Shown here in pieces: positions 1 through 12,002 of a DNA stretch of 64,000 bases. A program made the translations under genes and the position numbers. Positions within the stretch are counted from its first letter, which is position 1, and each line of letters starts with the position of its first letter. Origin of the DNA: Edaphochlamys debaryana (taxonomy: Eukaryota; Chlorophyta; Chlorophyceae; Chlamydomonadales); contig JAEHOE010000010.1 in the NCBI GenBank assembly GCA_016858145.1, forward strand, positions 682,001 to 746,000, written 5' to 3'. Under the pieces are notes generated by a model, which saw only the letters and a program-made list of their open reading frames with translations, had not been told where the DNA came from and searched no databases.

Positions 1-1046
1 GTGTTCCTTCCAAGCGTGTTGAGGCGGGCGATGCAAGTGCGGACGCCGCAGCACCCGGCCAGACTGAGTACGGTCTTGCTTGCACTCGACTCGTCCTTCG
101 TGTCATCCACACTTGCTCATCCGCATCGCCCTCTGTGCCATTGCCTGACCCTTCAGGCTGCACCGGAAGAAGCGTCACAGTGAAAAAAGACGACACATGC
201 TATGAGCTGTGGACGGCGGACGGCCGGGCATGGGATGCGGACGCCCCGACAGCCCTGAACTACCTGAACCCGGGGCTCGACTGCGACGCGTTGGCTATCG
301 GGCAGCTGGTGTGCCTGCCTTCCGCGTCCATGCCCTCTCCTCCGCGAGGGCCCTTGCCGGGTGAGGTGGCGGGTGTTATTTCCAAGCGTGTTGAGGCGGG
401 CGATGCAAGTGCGGACGCCGCAGCACCCGGCCAGACTGAGTACGGTCTTGCTTGCACTCGACTCGTCCTTCGTGTCATCCACACTTGCTCATCCGCATCG
501 CCCTCTGTGCCATTGCCTGACCCTTCAGGCTGCACCGGAAGAAGCGTCACAGTGAAAAAAGACGACACATGCTATGAGCTGTGGACGGCGGACGGCCGGG
601 CATGGGATGCGGACGCCCTGACAGCCCTGAACTACCTGAACCCGGGGCTCGACTGCGACGCGTTGGCTATCGGGCAGCTGGTGTGCCTGCCTTCCGCGTC
701 CATGCCCTCTCCTCCGCGAGGGCCCTTGCCGGGTGAGGTGGCGGGTGTTCCTTCCAAGCGTGTTGAGGCGGGCGATGCAAGTGCGGACGCCGCAGCACCC
801 GGCCAGACTGAGTACGGTCTTGCTTGCACTCGACTCGTCCTTCGTGTCATCCACACTTGCTCATCCGCATCGCCCTCTGTGCCATTGCCTGACCCTTCAG
901 GCTGCACCGGAAGAAGCGTCACAGTGAAAAAAGACGACACATGCTATGAGCTGTGGACGGCGGACGGCCGGGCATGGGATGCGGACGCCCTGACAGCCCT
1001 GAACTACCTGAACCCGGGGCTCGACTGCGACGCGTTGGCTGTCGGG
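1..1046 (+). repeat. Tandem array of 372-bp exon+intron units carrying LysM domains
   Basis: Three near-identical units begin at 1, 373 and 745 (period 372 bp). Each holds a complete intron plus one LysM exon of 204 nt, or longer in the last copy. The first two units differ by a handful of bases, for example CCTT against TATT near the unit start and CCG against CTG in the exon. Identity is lost within the third exon around position 1046. The intron is as conserved as the exon, so the duplication is recent. Because the window starts exactly inside a unit, more copies may lie to the left. Confidence 0.95.
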
Positions 1047-4000
1047 CAGCGGGTGTGCCTGTCGGCCGCCTCCCCTGCCGTGCCGCCTTCCGCGCCTCTG
1101 CCCCCTCCCTCACCGCGGCCTCCGCCGCCCGCCAGTAAGGACAGAAGGAAACGGCTCTGCTGCTGGTGTTATGATACCGTTTCTTATGCGAGCTGCAGTC
1201 TTGGCTATAGTCGCTCTACGGGGTCCAGTCCCGTCACCGGCCGTCTTGTGAGCAAGCGTGAACCTGCTCTGCGCTTCCCCCGACCCACGCCCTCCTCCTA
1301 CAGGCTGCAATGGCAGACGCGTCACCGTCAGAAAGGGCGACACGTGCAGAAGCCTTTGGCGGGCTTCCGGCCATGCTTGGAACCAGAAATGGTTTTGCAT
1401 CCTGAACCCGACAATGAACTGCCGTCGTCCGCTGCTGCGAATTGGCCAGCACATGTGCATCCCAGTCAACACAGCGCCTCGCAGCCGCAAGCCGCCGCCC
1501 CGCAAGCCGCCGCCCCGCAAGCCGCCGCCTCGCAAGCAGCAAAGCCTGCAGCAACCCCCTTGGAGCCCGCCGTCACCGCCCTCTGTCAGTGAGTCATTGT
1601 CGCGGGGCAGTGATGACTCGTTGTCCCAGCTTTGCGTGTCTTGCCCTCGTAGCTCTACTCAACCCCTTCCTCCTACAGTGCTGCATGCTGCTGCTGCCAC
1701 CCTCCCGTTGCAGGCTGTGGATCCTTTGCCGCGGTCGACCAGAACAACGACACATGCTTTGACCTCTGGACCGCATCTGGACAGGAATGGAGCGAGTTTG
1801 CCTTCATGGCTCTCAATCCGGGGGTGGACTGCAACTCGCTAGACCTGGGCCAGCAGCTGTGCGTGGCACCCCCGGGCCCGCCGCCGTCACCCCCCGGGGC
1901 AGGTGCGTGCGCTGCGCCACTCCGGGGCAGGGTGGGCTCGCCCCTCTCCAAGCCAGCTACCGGTATCTGTCCCAGCGGTAATGGAGCCTTGCACGTACGA
2001 CGACCCCTCCCGTGTCCCCCGCCCGTGTCCTCTTGCCGCTACCCCCCATCAGGTTGTGCGTACTGGGCGCCCGTTGTAGAGGCTGACAACTGCCTCTCTC
2101 TGTGGGAGGCGGTCACGGGCCGGTCCTGGGCCGCAACACAGGCCTCGTTCCGGGCCCTGAACCCGGACGTTAATTGCGGAACACTTCAGGCAGGCCAGCA
2201 ACTCTGCTTTGCGGCCATCCGGCAGTGGCCTGCGGGTGCGTGGGAAGGGTCCACTTCCGCAGGGACGGAATTGCACACACTAGCTAGCTAGCTAGCATGA
2301 CAAGCGTGCAATCATTTGTGTCGGAGCGACGAACGAACTAACCCTGCAGTAAAGCTCGCGTGTTCCCTCTTGCTGCTTGCGACGTGCGCTGCTGCAGGAT
2401 GTGACAAGGAGGTGGAGGTCCCAGAGGGCAGCATCGCACGGAACCTGTGGGTCGCTGAGGGGCTGCGTTGGGACCTGGAGCTCTTCCTGGCAGTCAACAA
2501 GCCGGGCACGCGGCCTGAGGCCCTCAAGGCGGGAGAAGCATACTGCATGAGGCCGGCCGGCTTTGCAGCTCCCCCTCCGGGCCCCGGTGAGCGAGGCAAT
2601 TAGCCGCCAGGCGTGTTAGAAAGCAATCACCTGCCGCTGGGCTTGCGCTCAAGGCACCAAGCATGATGACATGTGCGCATCTTTGTGGCCCCGCACCCTC
2701 CAGAGTGCGGCGAGTATGCGGTGATTCCCGCCGGCGGGAGGTGCTTCGATGCCTGGACTGCTATCCCGGGCAACGAGTGGAACCCCGTGCTCTTTACGGA
2801 GCTGAACCCCTACGTGGACTGCTCAAGCCTGGACGCCAATGAGAAAGTATGCGTCCGACCGCCTGGCCTGACGCCCCCATCGGCCATTGGTAGGCAGGCC
2901 GATCCAATTGCACTTGATGGGTGTAGCACTTCATGATGAAGAGGACCCGCTACGCAATCGGCTAGAACTGACCTTGGGCCTGGACGGTTGTTCCCCACGT
3001 CCCCAACCGCAGAGTGCGGGGCCACGTTCACCGTCCGGCCCAGAGATCAATGCTACGACCTGTGGCAGGCCTTTGGCTCCACAGACTGGAATGATGACAA
3101 CGGCAAGGCCTTCTATGAGCTTAATCCAGGCGAGTGCCATCATGAATGCCTGGTGCTGCGAAATGACTGTTGCATTGGAGCCGCGTGTGAACGCCCGCCA
3201 CGGCTACGTGTAGAATGCTAGCGGGGGTACGCGCTGGCCGGGATGCTTTCGGACCCCTTCTGGTTAGAAATATGCTGAGGAAAGCCTGCCATTACCTAAC
3301 ATGACGCCGACACACCCACCATGACCAGGCGTCGACTGTAACGCCCTCTCAGCGGGCCAGAAGCTCTGCATGGGGCGTCGCGGCGAGCCCACACTGTTCA
3401 GCATCCCCCCTTCACCACCAGTGTTACCAGGCAAGCCGGGTCCTAGGGGCCCCATCGATCTGGGGTGATAAGGGCTTGGATAAGCCGCGTTGAGTCAGGC
3501 CAGACGGGGCAAGCCGCCGGGTGTAGATGTCGCAGGAAACAGCCTCATCGGTTACAGGGTCCGTCTGGCCCGCGTGCAGGCCAAGATCAGCCTTGCGGAG
3601 GACGTGGTTCAACCGTGTGTGGAATCACAGATGACACGAATTCAGACTGCGTTGATGCGCCCTGGAAGGTGAGGGGCAGAGCCTGTCAGTAACTTACACG
3701 ACATGGCCCTCAAAGCGCTGGGTTGGGACAAACACACGACTTGCCCCCCCACGGTGCCGCCCCTATCCCTGCAGAGTGTCACCTGTGCGCCTGGCCTGGT
3801 GTGCAAGAGAGAGACGCAGTGGTACTGGTTCTGCACCGCTGCGCCCCCCAACGGTGAGCTACAAAACAACATCGGCAGCCAGCGTTCCGCATTGGCATTC
3901 GGGAACGCTGCCGCAAGGTTGAGGGCCCAGCAGCCATCCACGCTTCCGTGCATGTGCTTTCGCCCTGCTCCAGGAAGCTTCATCGACCTATGGCAGCAGT

Positions 4001-7000
4001 GCGGGGGCGCGGGCGGCTCCTGCGGTATCACCGGCATGGGCCCCTGCAAGGACGCCGCCTGGAGCAACCTGGTGTGCGCCGAGGGCTCCGCCTGTCGGCG
4101 GGACTCAGCCACCTGGTGGCAGTGCGAGCCCTCCACGCCCGCCCCAGGTAGGCGGTCGGTGTGGTACCTGCCTGCAGAGGGAAGCAAACCAGGCAGGGCA
4201 TGCCCCATGACCGCTATGTCACCAGCGTACGGAAGTCTTGACTTGTGTTGTACGGTACGGCGCGCACGCCCTCTGCCCTCCGCAGGCCGCTTCTGCGGGC
4301 GCTTCCGGACGGTTCTGCGCGGGGACTTCTGTGAGCGCATCTGGACTGATGAGGGCCTGACGGAGGCCGAGTTCCGGGCCCTCAACCCGGGCCTCTCCTG
4401 CTCGCTCTACGCGGGCCAGGGCGTGTGCGTGGAGCCCCCCAGCGGCACAGGTGGGTGGCCCAGGAGGGTTCGGATGAAGCTCTGGGTGCCATACTCGATA
4501 CCCCTAGCGGTCTCGGCTCCGAGGACTGCGTGGGTGGGCGTGCCTCGAGGCCCAGTGTGGCGTCATGTCCCCAACCTACCGGTAACGAAACACTCTTCCA
4601 CCCCTCCAGGGCTGTGCACGGAGGAGGCCGGACAGCTGTTCCATGGCGGCGGTTTCGAAGGGGTCGGCGGCGAGGCGGACTACATCGCCCCCTTCCCAGT
4701 GCGGGAGGTGGCCGCGGCCTCGAGCTGCTCCACACTCTGCCTCAAGAGCCCCACGTGCCTCACCTACGTCCATTCAGCCGCCGAGCGGCAGTGCTTCCTG
4801 CTGTCGTCCCGCTTCCAAGGCACCACAGCCGACCCCAGCGGCAACTACACGTCCGGGCAGTGCAGCTTCAGGCTGAGCGGTAGGTGCATGGGCGGCTTCA
4901 GGCTGAGCGTTAGGCGCATGAATGGGCGGCCCCTTACGGCGAGGCGAGGGACTGGCGTGTACGACCCAGAGCTCCGTGGGCCAGCCACCTCTCAATACGC
5001 CCCGTGCGCCCCTCGCCCGCAGGCTCCTGCTCGCTCGAGTACGGACAGCGCTTCTTCGCCGATGAAGCCGACGGCGTTCAGCCCTTCCCCACGCCCTCCC
5101 CCACCGCCCCCGACTGCGCCCAGCGCTGCTCCACGACGGCCTCCTGCGTCGTCTTTGTGTGGAGCAGCTCTGATCGGATGTGCCGCATGTACTCGAGCAC
5201 CTTTACGGGATCGGTCGCGGACAACACTGGGGCGTACGCCTCTGGGCTGTGCCAGGCCAAGTTGTCGCCAGGTGGGACGCCGTCGGTGCTGGCTGGCTCG
5301 CACCATCGTGGTGGCACTTCCTGCGTTCTATAGAGGTCCTGATGCACAAACGGCTCGGTAATGGTCTTAGGACATGACGGTGTGCCGCCCCATCCACCGC
5401 ACGTCCCGCAGACCTGGACGCCATCCGGCCCGGGCAGTGCTTGGCTTCCGGCGCCTGCAAGGACGCGGCGAACGGCCGCTTCCGCCTGTGCCTTCAGGTG
5501 CGTGCGTGAAGCGGGTGACAAGCAACACAATTCGACAGGGCGGGATGGGCTTCCTCGCTCGGAGGGCTATGAAGAGCGGGGCGAAGAGCCTTGGAGCAGC
5601 ATCACATCCGACCTCGCACAAGAACCAAATGCCCCAACACCGTGACTCCGCCCGCCCGGTCGGCCCAAATCCACAGGCTGACGGCGACATCGTCTTGTAT
5701 GACGGCCAGAGGCCGTACTGGCGTGTGGGCATTAGCAACCGCAGCGTCAGCGCAACCTCCCCGGCGCTCATGGCCCCCTTCAGCCTCTGCCTGGGGGCGG
5801 CGTCTGCCTTTGCGGCGTACGACAGCGCTGGAGTTGCCTACTGGACACCGTACGCCCCCCCTTCGGATCTGGATCCGGATCGTGCCGCGCGCTATGTTGC
5901 CAGGATCCAGGACGATGGCAATCTGGTGCTGCTGGACGCATCTGCCGCGGAGGCCTGGTCCACGCGCGTTGGAGATGACGGTGCGTGGATCGGAGAGGGT
6001 GTTTGCGGAGAGAGGGAGTTAACGACGATGGGCGGGGCCACCGGGCATCTAGTGAGCTCGTAAGCAAACATGTCCGCACATACCAGCCCTCCCCGTGATC
6101 TTGCGCGACAGAGATGGCAACTCAGTTCGCGGAGTACACGTTTCACTCGGGCATGGACTACGTCATTGATACCTCCTTCGAGGACTGGTGAGATCACGTT
6201 GCGGGTCTGTACGACAATCTCCGGCTTTAAGGGATGGGCAGTGAAAGGGGCTCCCACAGCAAAGGCGTCATCACGGCCTGCCAACCACACACCCAACTGC
6301 CGATTCGCCCTCACCCATGCAGGCTGAATGGCACCACGGAATTCGTGGACGTGCAGCGAGACCTCAGCAACGACCCGTCGCTCGTGAAGCAGCTGTGTGA
6401 CCTGGACCCGGTAAGGGATGACTGAGGACACCCTGGGAAGGATACCGAAGCCGGTGCGGCACCTGGTGGGCTGATACGGTACTGACCGCAACGCCTGGCC
6501 GTCGTTGTGGCGCAGACGTGTGCGGCTTTCACGACGGACGGTCTCCTCAAGCGCGGCCCCATCACTCCCGCCTTGCTGAAGCCCAGCACTGACTTTGCGG
6601 GCAACTCACGGCGAGGAATCTACCTTCGCAAGGCAGAGCCCCAGCTCCTTCCAAGTGAGGCTGGAGCGAAGCTCGTCGCCACCTGCGGGGTCCCACCAGC
6701 GTGGCACGTGTACTCAAGCCTAACCACTGCCCACCAACTTCCCTCTTGTGGCCCCCCTTACCTTTCCTTCATGCATGCAGAGCCGAGGCCGCCCCGCACA
6801 CGTCAAGACTGCAGACGGGACCAACGTTGCCTTCTTGCGCTTGGGTGTAAGTCCAGCCTGCGTTGCCGCCCTGAGAGCATGGCGAGCTCCATGGGGTCCC
6901 TCGTCCCTCCACGCACCAAAGAGCATGGGGGGCTTTCCTTGCACCCAGGGGTCTGGTGGAATCCTAAGAGTAAACCCCATGCGCCCGACCCACGCAGCCT

Positions 7001-9761
7001 CGGCGGACAACAGCAACTACCACCTGCTACGCCGTACCGGCGCCTCCAACATCTACCAGCTCATGCTGGACAATCCGCACGTGAACTGGTACGGCAGGGG
7101 GTTGTACGGCAGCCTGCTAGCCGCATCGAGCCCCACGAAACGACGAGGTCCTCAGCTCAGGCCCCCCTGGCGGCCGTGCTGGAACGCAGGTGGCGAACCC
7201 CCGATGGCAACCCGCCCGACCTCGAGGGGGTGCCTCTCTGCGTGTGCCCTGGCCCTGGTGAGTCACAGGCCTCGGTGCGCGAGGCTTGAACACGCCGCTC
7301 AAGTACCGTAAGCAGGGCCGTGCTGTGATTCCTGCCTGCCGTCATGCCCTCCTGTTTGTAGACAACGAGTCCACTCGATGGAACAAGACGCGCCCCGAGG
7401 ACTTCGAATGCCTCTCAGGTAGGAGCACTGCCGTGCCAATGCAGGCACTGGGATGGGAGCCGTAGTTGCAACCCCAAGTATTGAAATCGTATCGCACGTT
7501 GGGAGGTTGGGGCTGCCTGTAAGGCGCCTTGCTGGATGGCATAACGTGACTCGGCCCTTTCTTCGCACGCACTGCGCACCCACCACCCCCAGATGACCCC
7601 AAGGTCGGCATGGCAAGGCCCTGCTCGGGGTACACGTCGGACTATGCCAAGGCGCGCTGCTTCTGCCACCTCCAGCTGCGAGACCGACAGTCCTACGTGT
7701 GGTGAGCGCGTGCTGTAGCTGCCGGTAATGAGGGAGATTGGCATGGTGTATGATGAGGGAAGGCCCTCATCCTGTCGACGTCTTCTCCTGACCCCTCCCT
7801 GCAACGTGCTGTCCGCACCCCCTCAGGCCCTTCCGCAACAGCGGAGACCCGTACGACTGCAGCGCCTTCCTGGAGTGCGACGGTTACAGGTACGGAGAGC
7901 TCGTTGTCGTCGCCTGACATACATGTCGTACGGCATCGTGTGTACGTACTACGGATGTGTGCTGTACGCATTGGAACGGGTTATAGACCCATCTGCATCC
8001 AAGCAATCAATGTGCCCTGACCTCCATGCATTCTCTCCCTGCACCCAGGCCCGTGGTACTGTCGGGCGGCCGCTTCAAGCGCACCTGCGACAGCGCCCTT
8101 GACCCGAGCGAGCCGCTCAGCTGCCCCGGCTGCAGCGCCATTGACACAGTGACGGGCGACGAGGGCAGCGGGCGCGGCCGGATCTGTCGGACGGCATCCT
8201 CTCTCGTCGATCCGGGTGCTACCAACGTGCAGTGCACAGGTGCGTGGCGGGAGGCATGAGTAGATGTCTCAGGTGTTGATGGGTGGGTCGCGCTACCTCC
8301 TGCCTTGCCGGTTCGGTCTCTGCCCTGCCCTGTCACCTGCCCTGCCCCCTGTCCATGGCGTGGCTAACGCAAGCCTGTGTTGGCTTCACCTGCGTTTGCC
8401 TTGACCGCAGAGAGAGAGCCCGGCATGTTGTGTGAGTCACTGGGCGGCAGGGTAGAGGTGCACGCGGGATTTGTGAAGGGAGGCCCAGCGTCCTGTCACG
8501 GCTTAGCTCGTGCCCCTGCCTGGCTCGTGCTCTTTTGCTCATGCACCTCCCCTGGCCAACATTCCCACCCTACGCAGGCCACTGGTGGCTGCTTCCTGCG
8601 GGTCTGTACCAAGACCCATATGACGTGTCAGGTGGGCGATTACACCAGGCCCATCTAACTACGCCGCACAGCACTCTGTCCGTACGGCCGCCCAGGTGCT
8701 TGTCTTAGGCTCACGCCCGCTGCAACCCACCGCCCTTGCCGTCCCCCTGCAGGCATGCTCACCATGCGCTGCCCCACGGACACGCTGAGTGCGCTCTACG
8801 CGCCTGCGCCCAGCCCCGAGGTTTGCGCGGATGACGCCACGGTCTTCAGCAACGCCCAGCAGGCGTGTGTTCTGCGGGACGCCGAGTGGGCACCCTTCCG
8901 CAAGACCTGCCCCGCGCGCCGTAAGCTGGAACGGTCGCGCATGCATGCATGGGCTGTGGCGACCCTCCTTGACCGTGGGGCTGAGAATCACAACAGGACC
9001 TATCGGGCCGGAGGTGGCCGGGCCTCATCGAGTGGCCTAAAATGGGGAGGGATACCGGTACAGGCAACACCCAGGCGATGTGTTGGCAGGCATCTAGTCA
9101 TAGCTGTGCCACTGCCTTGTCACTCCCACCCGCAGATGCTACGCTGGTCACTGACGACGGTAGCAGCGTGCTCAGCAAGTGCGAGTCCAGCTACATGGGG
9201 TCCGATTACGCGGATGCTGACGCACCGCCCACGCTGACACCGGACCTGCCGCCAGCAGCCCTCGCTCCGGGCCGCCGGCTCTTTGAGCAGGCATGGGAGC
9301 TTGAGGTGGATCTTTCGCAACACAGCACCCTAAGGATGCATGAGGGCGTAGCCACGCTTCATGGCGCACGCCAGCAGCTAGCCACCCTCTTCCAACCACC
9401 GGTGGACACCAACTGCAAGAACCCGGAGCTATGCTGCAAGGAGCAGCTAAACAAAGCCGCACGCAACAGGCAAGTCTGGGGCACAGGGCCTGGGCTTCGT
9501 GTACGGAATGGCGGCAGCCGAACCGCTCTCTAACCACTGCCCCGTTCCTTTGCGCCCAGGTGCCTTCCCAGCACCCGCACGGTTGCGGCGATACGGTATC
9601 CCCTTGCGGACATGTGCAACGGGGACAAGATGTGCGGGAGTAACCCTGGCGCGGGGTTCGCGTTCTGCCGCTGCACGTACCCTTCGATTCAGGAGCGGGG
9701 TTACGAGCCAACCAGCTGTCCGTACAAAGCCACACAGAGGTGCCGCGTGCGCTTCAACTAG
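1..9761 (+). CDS. Giant secreted LysM/CBM1-like/PAN/B-lectin mosaic protein (5' end outside window)
   Basis: Partial gene, open at the left edge, stop TAG at 9759-9761. Most exons are phase 1-1 and carry one domain each. LysM exons: 157-360, 529-732, 901-1134, 1304-1588, 1714-1902, 2053-2235, 2398-2586 (degenerate), 2704-2889, 3013-3129 joined to 3329-3430, and 4286-4450; each has the core C..LW...W....LNP..DC..L..GQ..C. Two CBM1-like cysteine domains (WQQCGG, WYWFC) lie at 3580-about 3842 and 3974-4147. Two PAN/Apple domains follow at 4610-4879 and 5023-5271, then a bulb-type lectin domain at 5677-5980 (QDDGNLVLLD). The rest, to 9761, is Cys-rich; DPYDCSAFLECDGYRPVVL at 7.8-8.05 kb resembles a chitin-binding peritrophin (CBM14) domain. 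LysM and CBM1 families bind chitin, peptidoglycan or cellulose, so an extracellular glycan-binding or cell-wall role is inferred. No catalytic domain was recognised. Exon borders between 6.2 and 7.4 kb are uncertain. Confidence 0.8.
4865..4924 (+). repeat. 30-bp tandem duplication over a 5' splice site
   Basis: The end of the first PAN exon and its donor (GCTTCAGGCTGAGCG then GTAGG) is duplicated 30 bp downstream, starting at 4895. In the second copy the donor GGTAGG has become GTTAGG. The upstream copy keeps a normal GT donor, and it is the one that fits the phase-1 exon structure. Confidence 0.8.
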
Positions 9762-12002
9762 CACCAACAGGTCCGGAGCAAATTCCTTGAGGTGAAGAAG
9801 AAGATATACCGTACATGCGCTTACATATTACCTACTCTCATTGCCATTGGCATCTCGGATTCGGGCGCGGTACTTGCAATTCTTTGCACTTGCCGGACTC
9901 GATGGTTTACTTAAAAGCGCTGCAAGCAAGCACGCATGGCAATTAGGATAATTGTTGTTAGGCGGGCCGAGGTCACCTTTCGGTAGTGTATACCAGCAGG
10001 AGGAGCAGGAGGAGCATGTACTCTTGAGCAGGGAGTAGGGGAAGTAGGCGCGCGGGAAGACGTGTATTCATGATTGGCGGCGGACATCTTCTCTTTCGAT
10101 CCGGCATTGCGGGGTTGCGAAGGCCCCTAACTTATGGCGGCGTGGGTTTAGTCCGTGCGCTGTGGGGCGTAGTGCTTGATTGCGCGGCCCCAGTGCTGCC
10201 CGGCCTCGCGGGGTTTGAGGCTCAGCCCTTATCCCTGTCCTGAGGGATGGAAAGTGAGCGGGACTGGGCCATGGGCGGCGCAAGGGGCCGCGGGGGGAGG
10301 GAGCCCGCGTGGCACGAGCGGCACTGCACGTGCACCCCGTTGCACTGCAACAAGTCGCCGGCCCGTTGTGTAGGCCACACGAGGAATGCATCATGCGGCG
10401 CACGCAAGGCTCGTCGCAGCAACTCTAGCGTGCCTCGGGAGTCGCGTTGTTCAGGCGGCACTCCACGCTGGGGCACTTTCGGGCGGCGGGGACGCTCTCC
10501 AACCAACCTCCATCCGCAGCCGCAGCCCTTTCCTCATCAGCAGTCTGGCCTCGCGGTCCTGGTCAGCATGAATGGTCGAGGATGCCTCTGCCTGGGCTTG
10601 TGACTGGTGCGCATCGCAGGTTGCACCCAGGGCGTACGTCCGCGGCATTGCTTGATGCAGACCCTGTGCGCTGTGCTGGAGACTTCCCAAGTCATCCGAG
10701 GAGGGCTGATTGGCCCCAGGCCGGGCGTTGAAGAGAGTCCTCTAAAGAGGCACACCAATCATACAAAAAGCGCGTCAGAGCCCAACGCCATGTATGGCAG
10801 CAGCCAAGCCGGCCCGTGTCAACCACGTTTGGTCCAACCACACGCCAACAGGCCCAACCCCGCCCGTCCACGGAACTCCCATCCAGTTGATACCGCACGG
10901 TGGACGGGAGCCTGTCAGGGCACAGAAGCACTCAACAGCGCCGCGGTATCGAGGCATCCAACCGCAAACAGCAACAAGGGTCATCCCGGGACAGGACAAA
11001 GGCCGACCCCCCAACCCGGAGCAAACAGCAACCAAGGTACTGTCTCCGCCTCCGACAGGGATATCTGACAGGCTGCTGTCCCCAGGCCCCTGTCCCCAGG
11101 CTGTCCCCAGGCTGTCAGCAGCGCGGCCGGCAGCAGTCGCTCGGACAGCCTGGGGACAGCAGCCTTCGCCGCGGCCCCCTCCCGCGCGGCCGGCAGCACT
11201 ACTGGAGCTCCCCACGCCGCCTTGGTTGGGGGCCTTCGCAACCTACCCTGTAAAGCTGAAGACGCCCGCATCCCACTACCGTCCACAAGCCACCGCGCCG
11301 CGCCGGGCCCAGCAAAATTGACCATCCTCGTTTCCAGCTACCTGGGGGCGGCGCTATCCAACAGAGCCCGGCCCGGCACAGCCCACCAGCGGGGGTGACA
11401 CCCGAAGCCGGGACCAGTGCTTGCTTACACCAGCCGCACTGCCCATTAAGGCACCGATACCCGCACAAACAGCATACCGAAGGACGCAGCTTAGCCCACA
11501 CTCGCAGCAGCCCCGGTGGCGCCCTGGCCTCGTTCACAGCTTCGTTCTTCGCGAATCGCTCCAGACGTGAAACAAATGTGTCCAGCCTCGCTCATCGCAA
11601 CAATGCCGCAGCCAGCGCACACAATATCCTCAGCAGTGAGATGAGATCGAGAGAATGGCCTGCACCGTCTGCCAATGTGGGCCTCTTCCGTGGTGAAAAG
11701 CCATGTCGTCGACCTGTTGGGCTGCATGCCTACAGCGGCACGCGGCCCACATCACGCACCTCGCAGGTGCTTCACATCCCAGGACCCGCCACGCCTCTGC
11801 GTGCCACTGAGGTCAGCTATTCGCAGCGCATCGCAGGGCGCCTGTGCCCCGGTTGGCCCGACCCGACGCTTGGGCCAGGCTGCCCCCAGCTTGTGCATGG
11901 GCCGCCGCCTTCCTCCGCCTGCCCACAGGCGCTAGCCCCCTTGCTGCACGGCGCCGGCCCTGCCCACGCTGCCCCCAGCTTCCTACGGCTTCCTCGTGCT
12001 GC
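9762..12002. other. Convergent intergenic region, no gene seen
   Basis: This stretch of 2.2 kb separates the 3' ends of the LysM gene (+) and the unknown-function gene (-). Open frames are present but have no recognisable domains and look like chance frames in GC-rich DNA. It contains short A-rich direct repeats (GCAAACAGCAAC at about 10.96 and 11.02 kb), a GGAGGAGCA run near 10.0 kb, and the hairpin listed separately. Confidence 0.6.
11100..11160. repeat. Perfect 17-bp inverted repeat (hairpin)
   Basis: The arms are GCTGTCCCCAGGCTGTC (11100-11116) and its exact reverse complement (11144-11160), separated by 27 bp. The sequence just upstream (from about 11076) carries further copies of the CTGTCCCCAG core. 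The spacer motif GCGCGGCCGGCAGCA recurs near 11.19 kb. No transposon terminal structure or target-site duplication was seen. Confidence 0.8.

Noticed and set aside
2280..2296. (CTAG)n run
   Set aside because: A short simple repeat in an intron; no restriction-site array, attachment site or element ends around it.
6600..6660. A sixth GC donor (CGCAAG then GCAGAG) in the LysM gene
   Set aside because: The downstream phase would fit, but the donor does not match the GCRAGY pattern of the other five and the alternative GT donors were not excluded.
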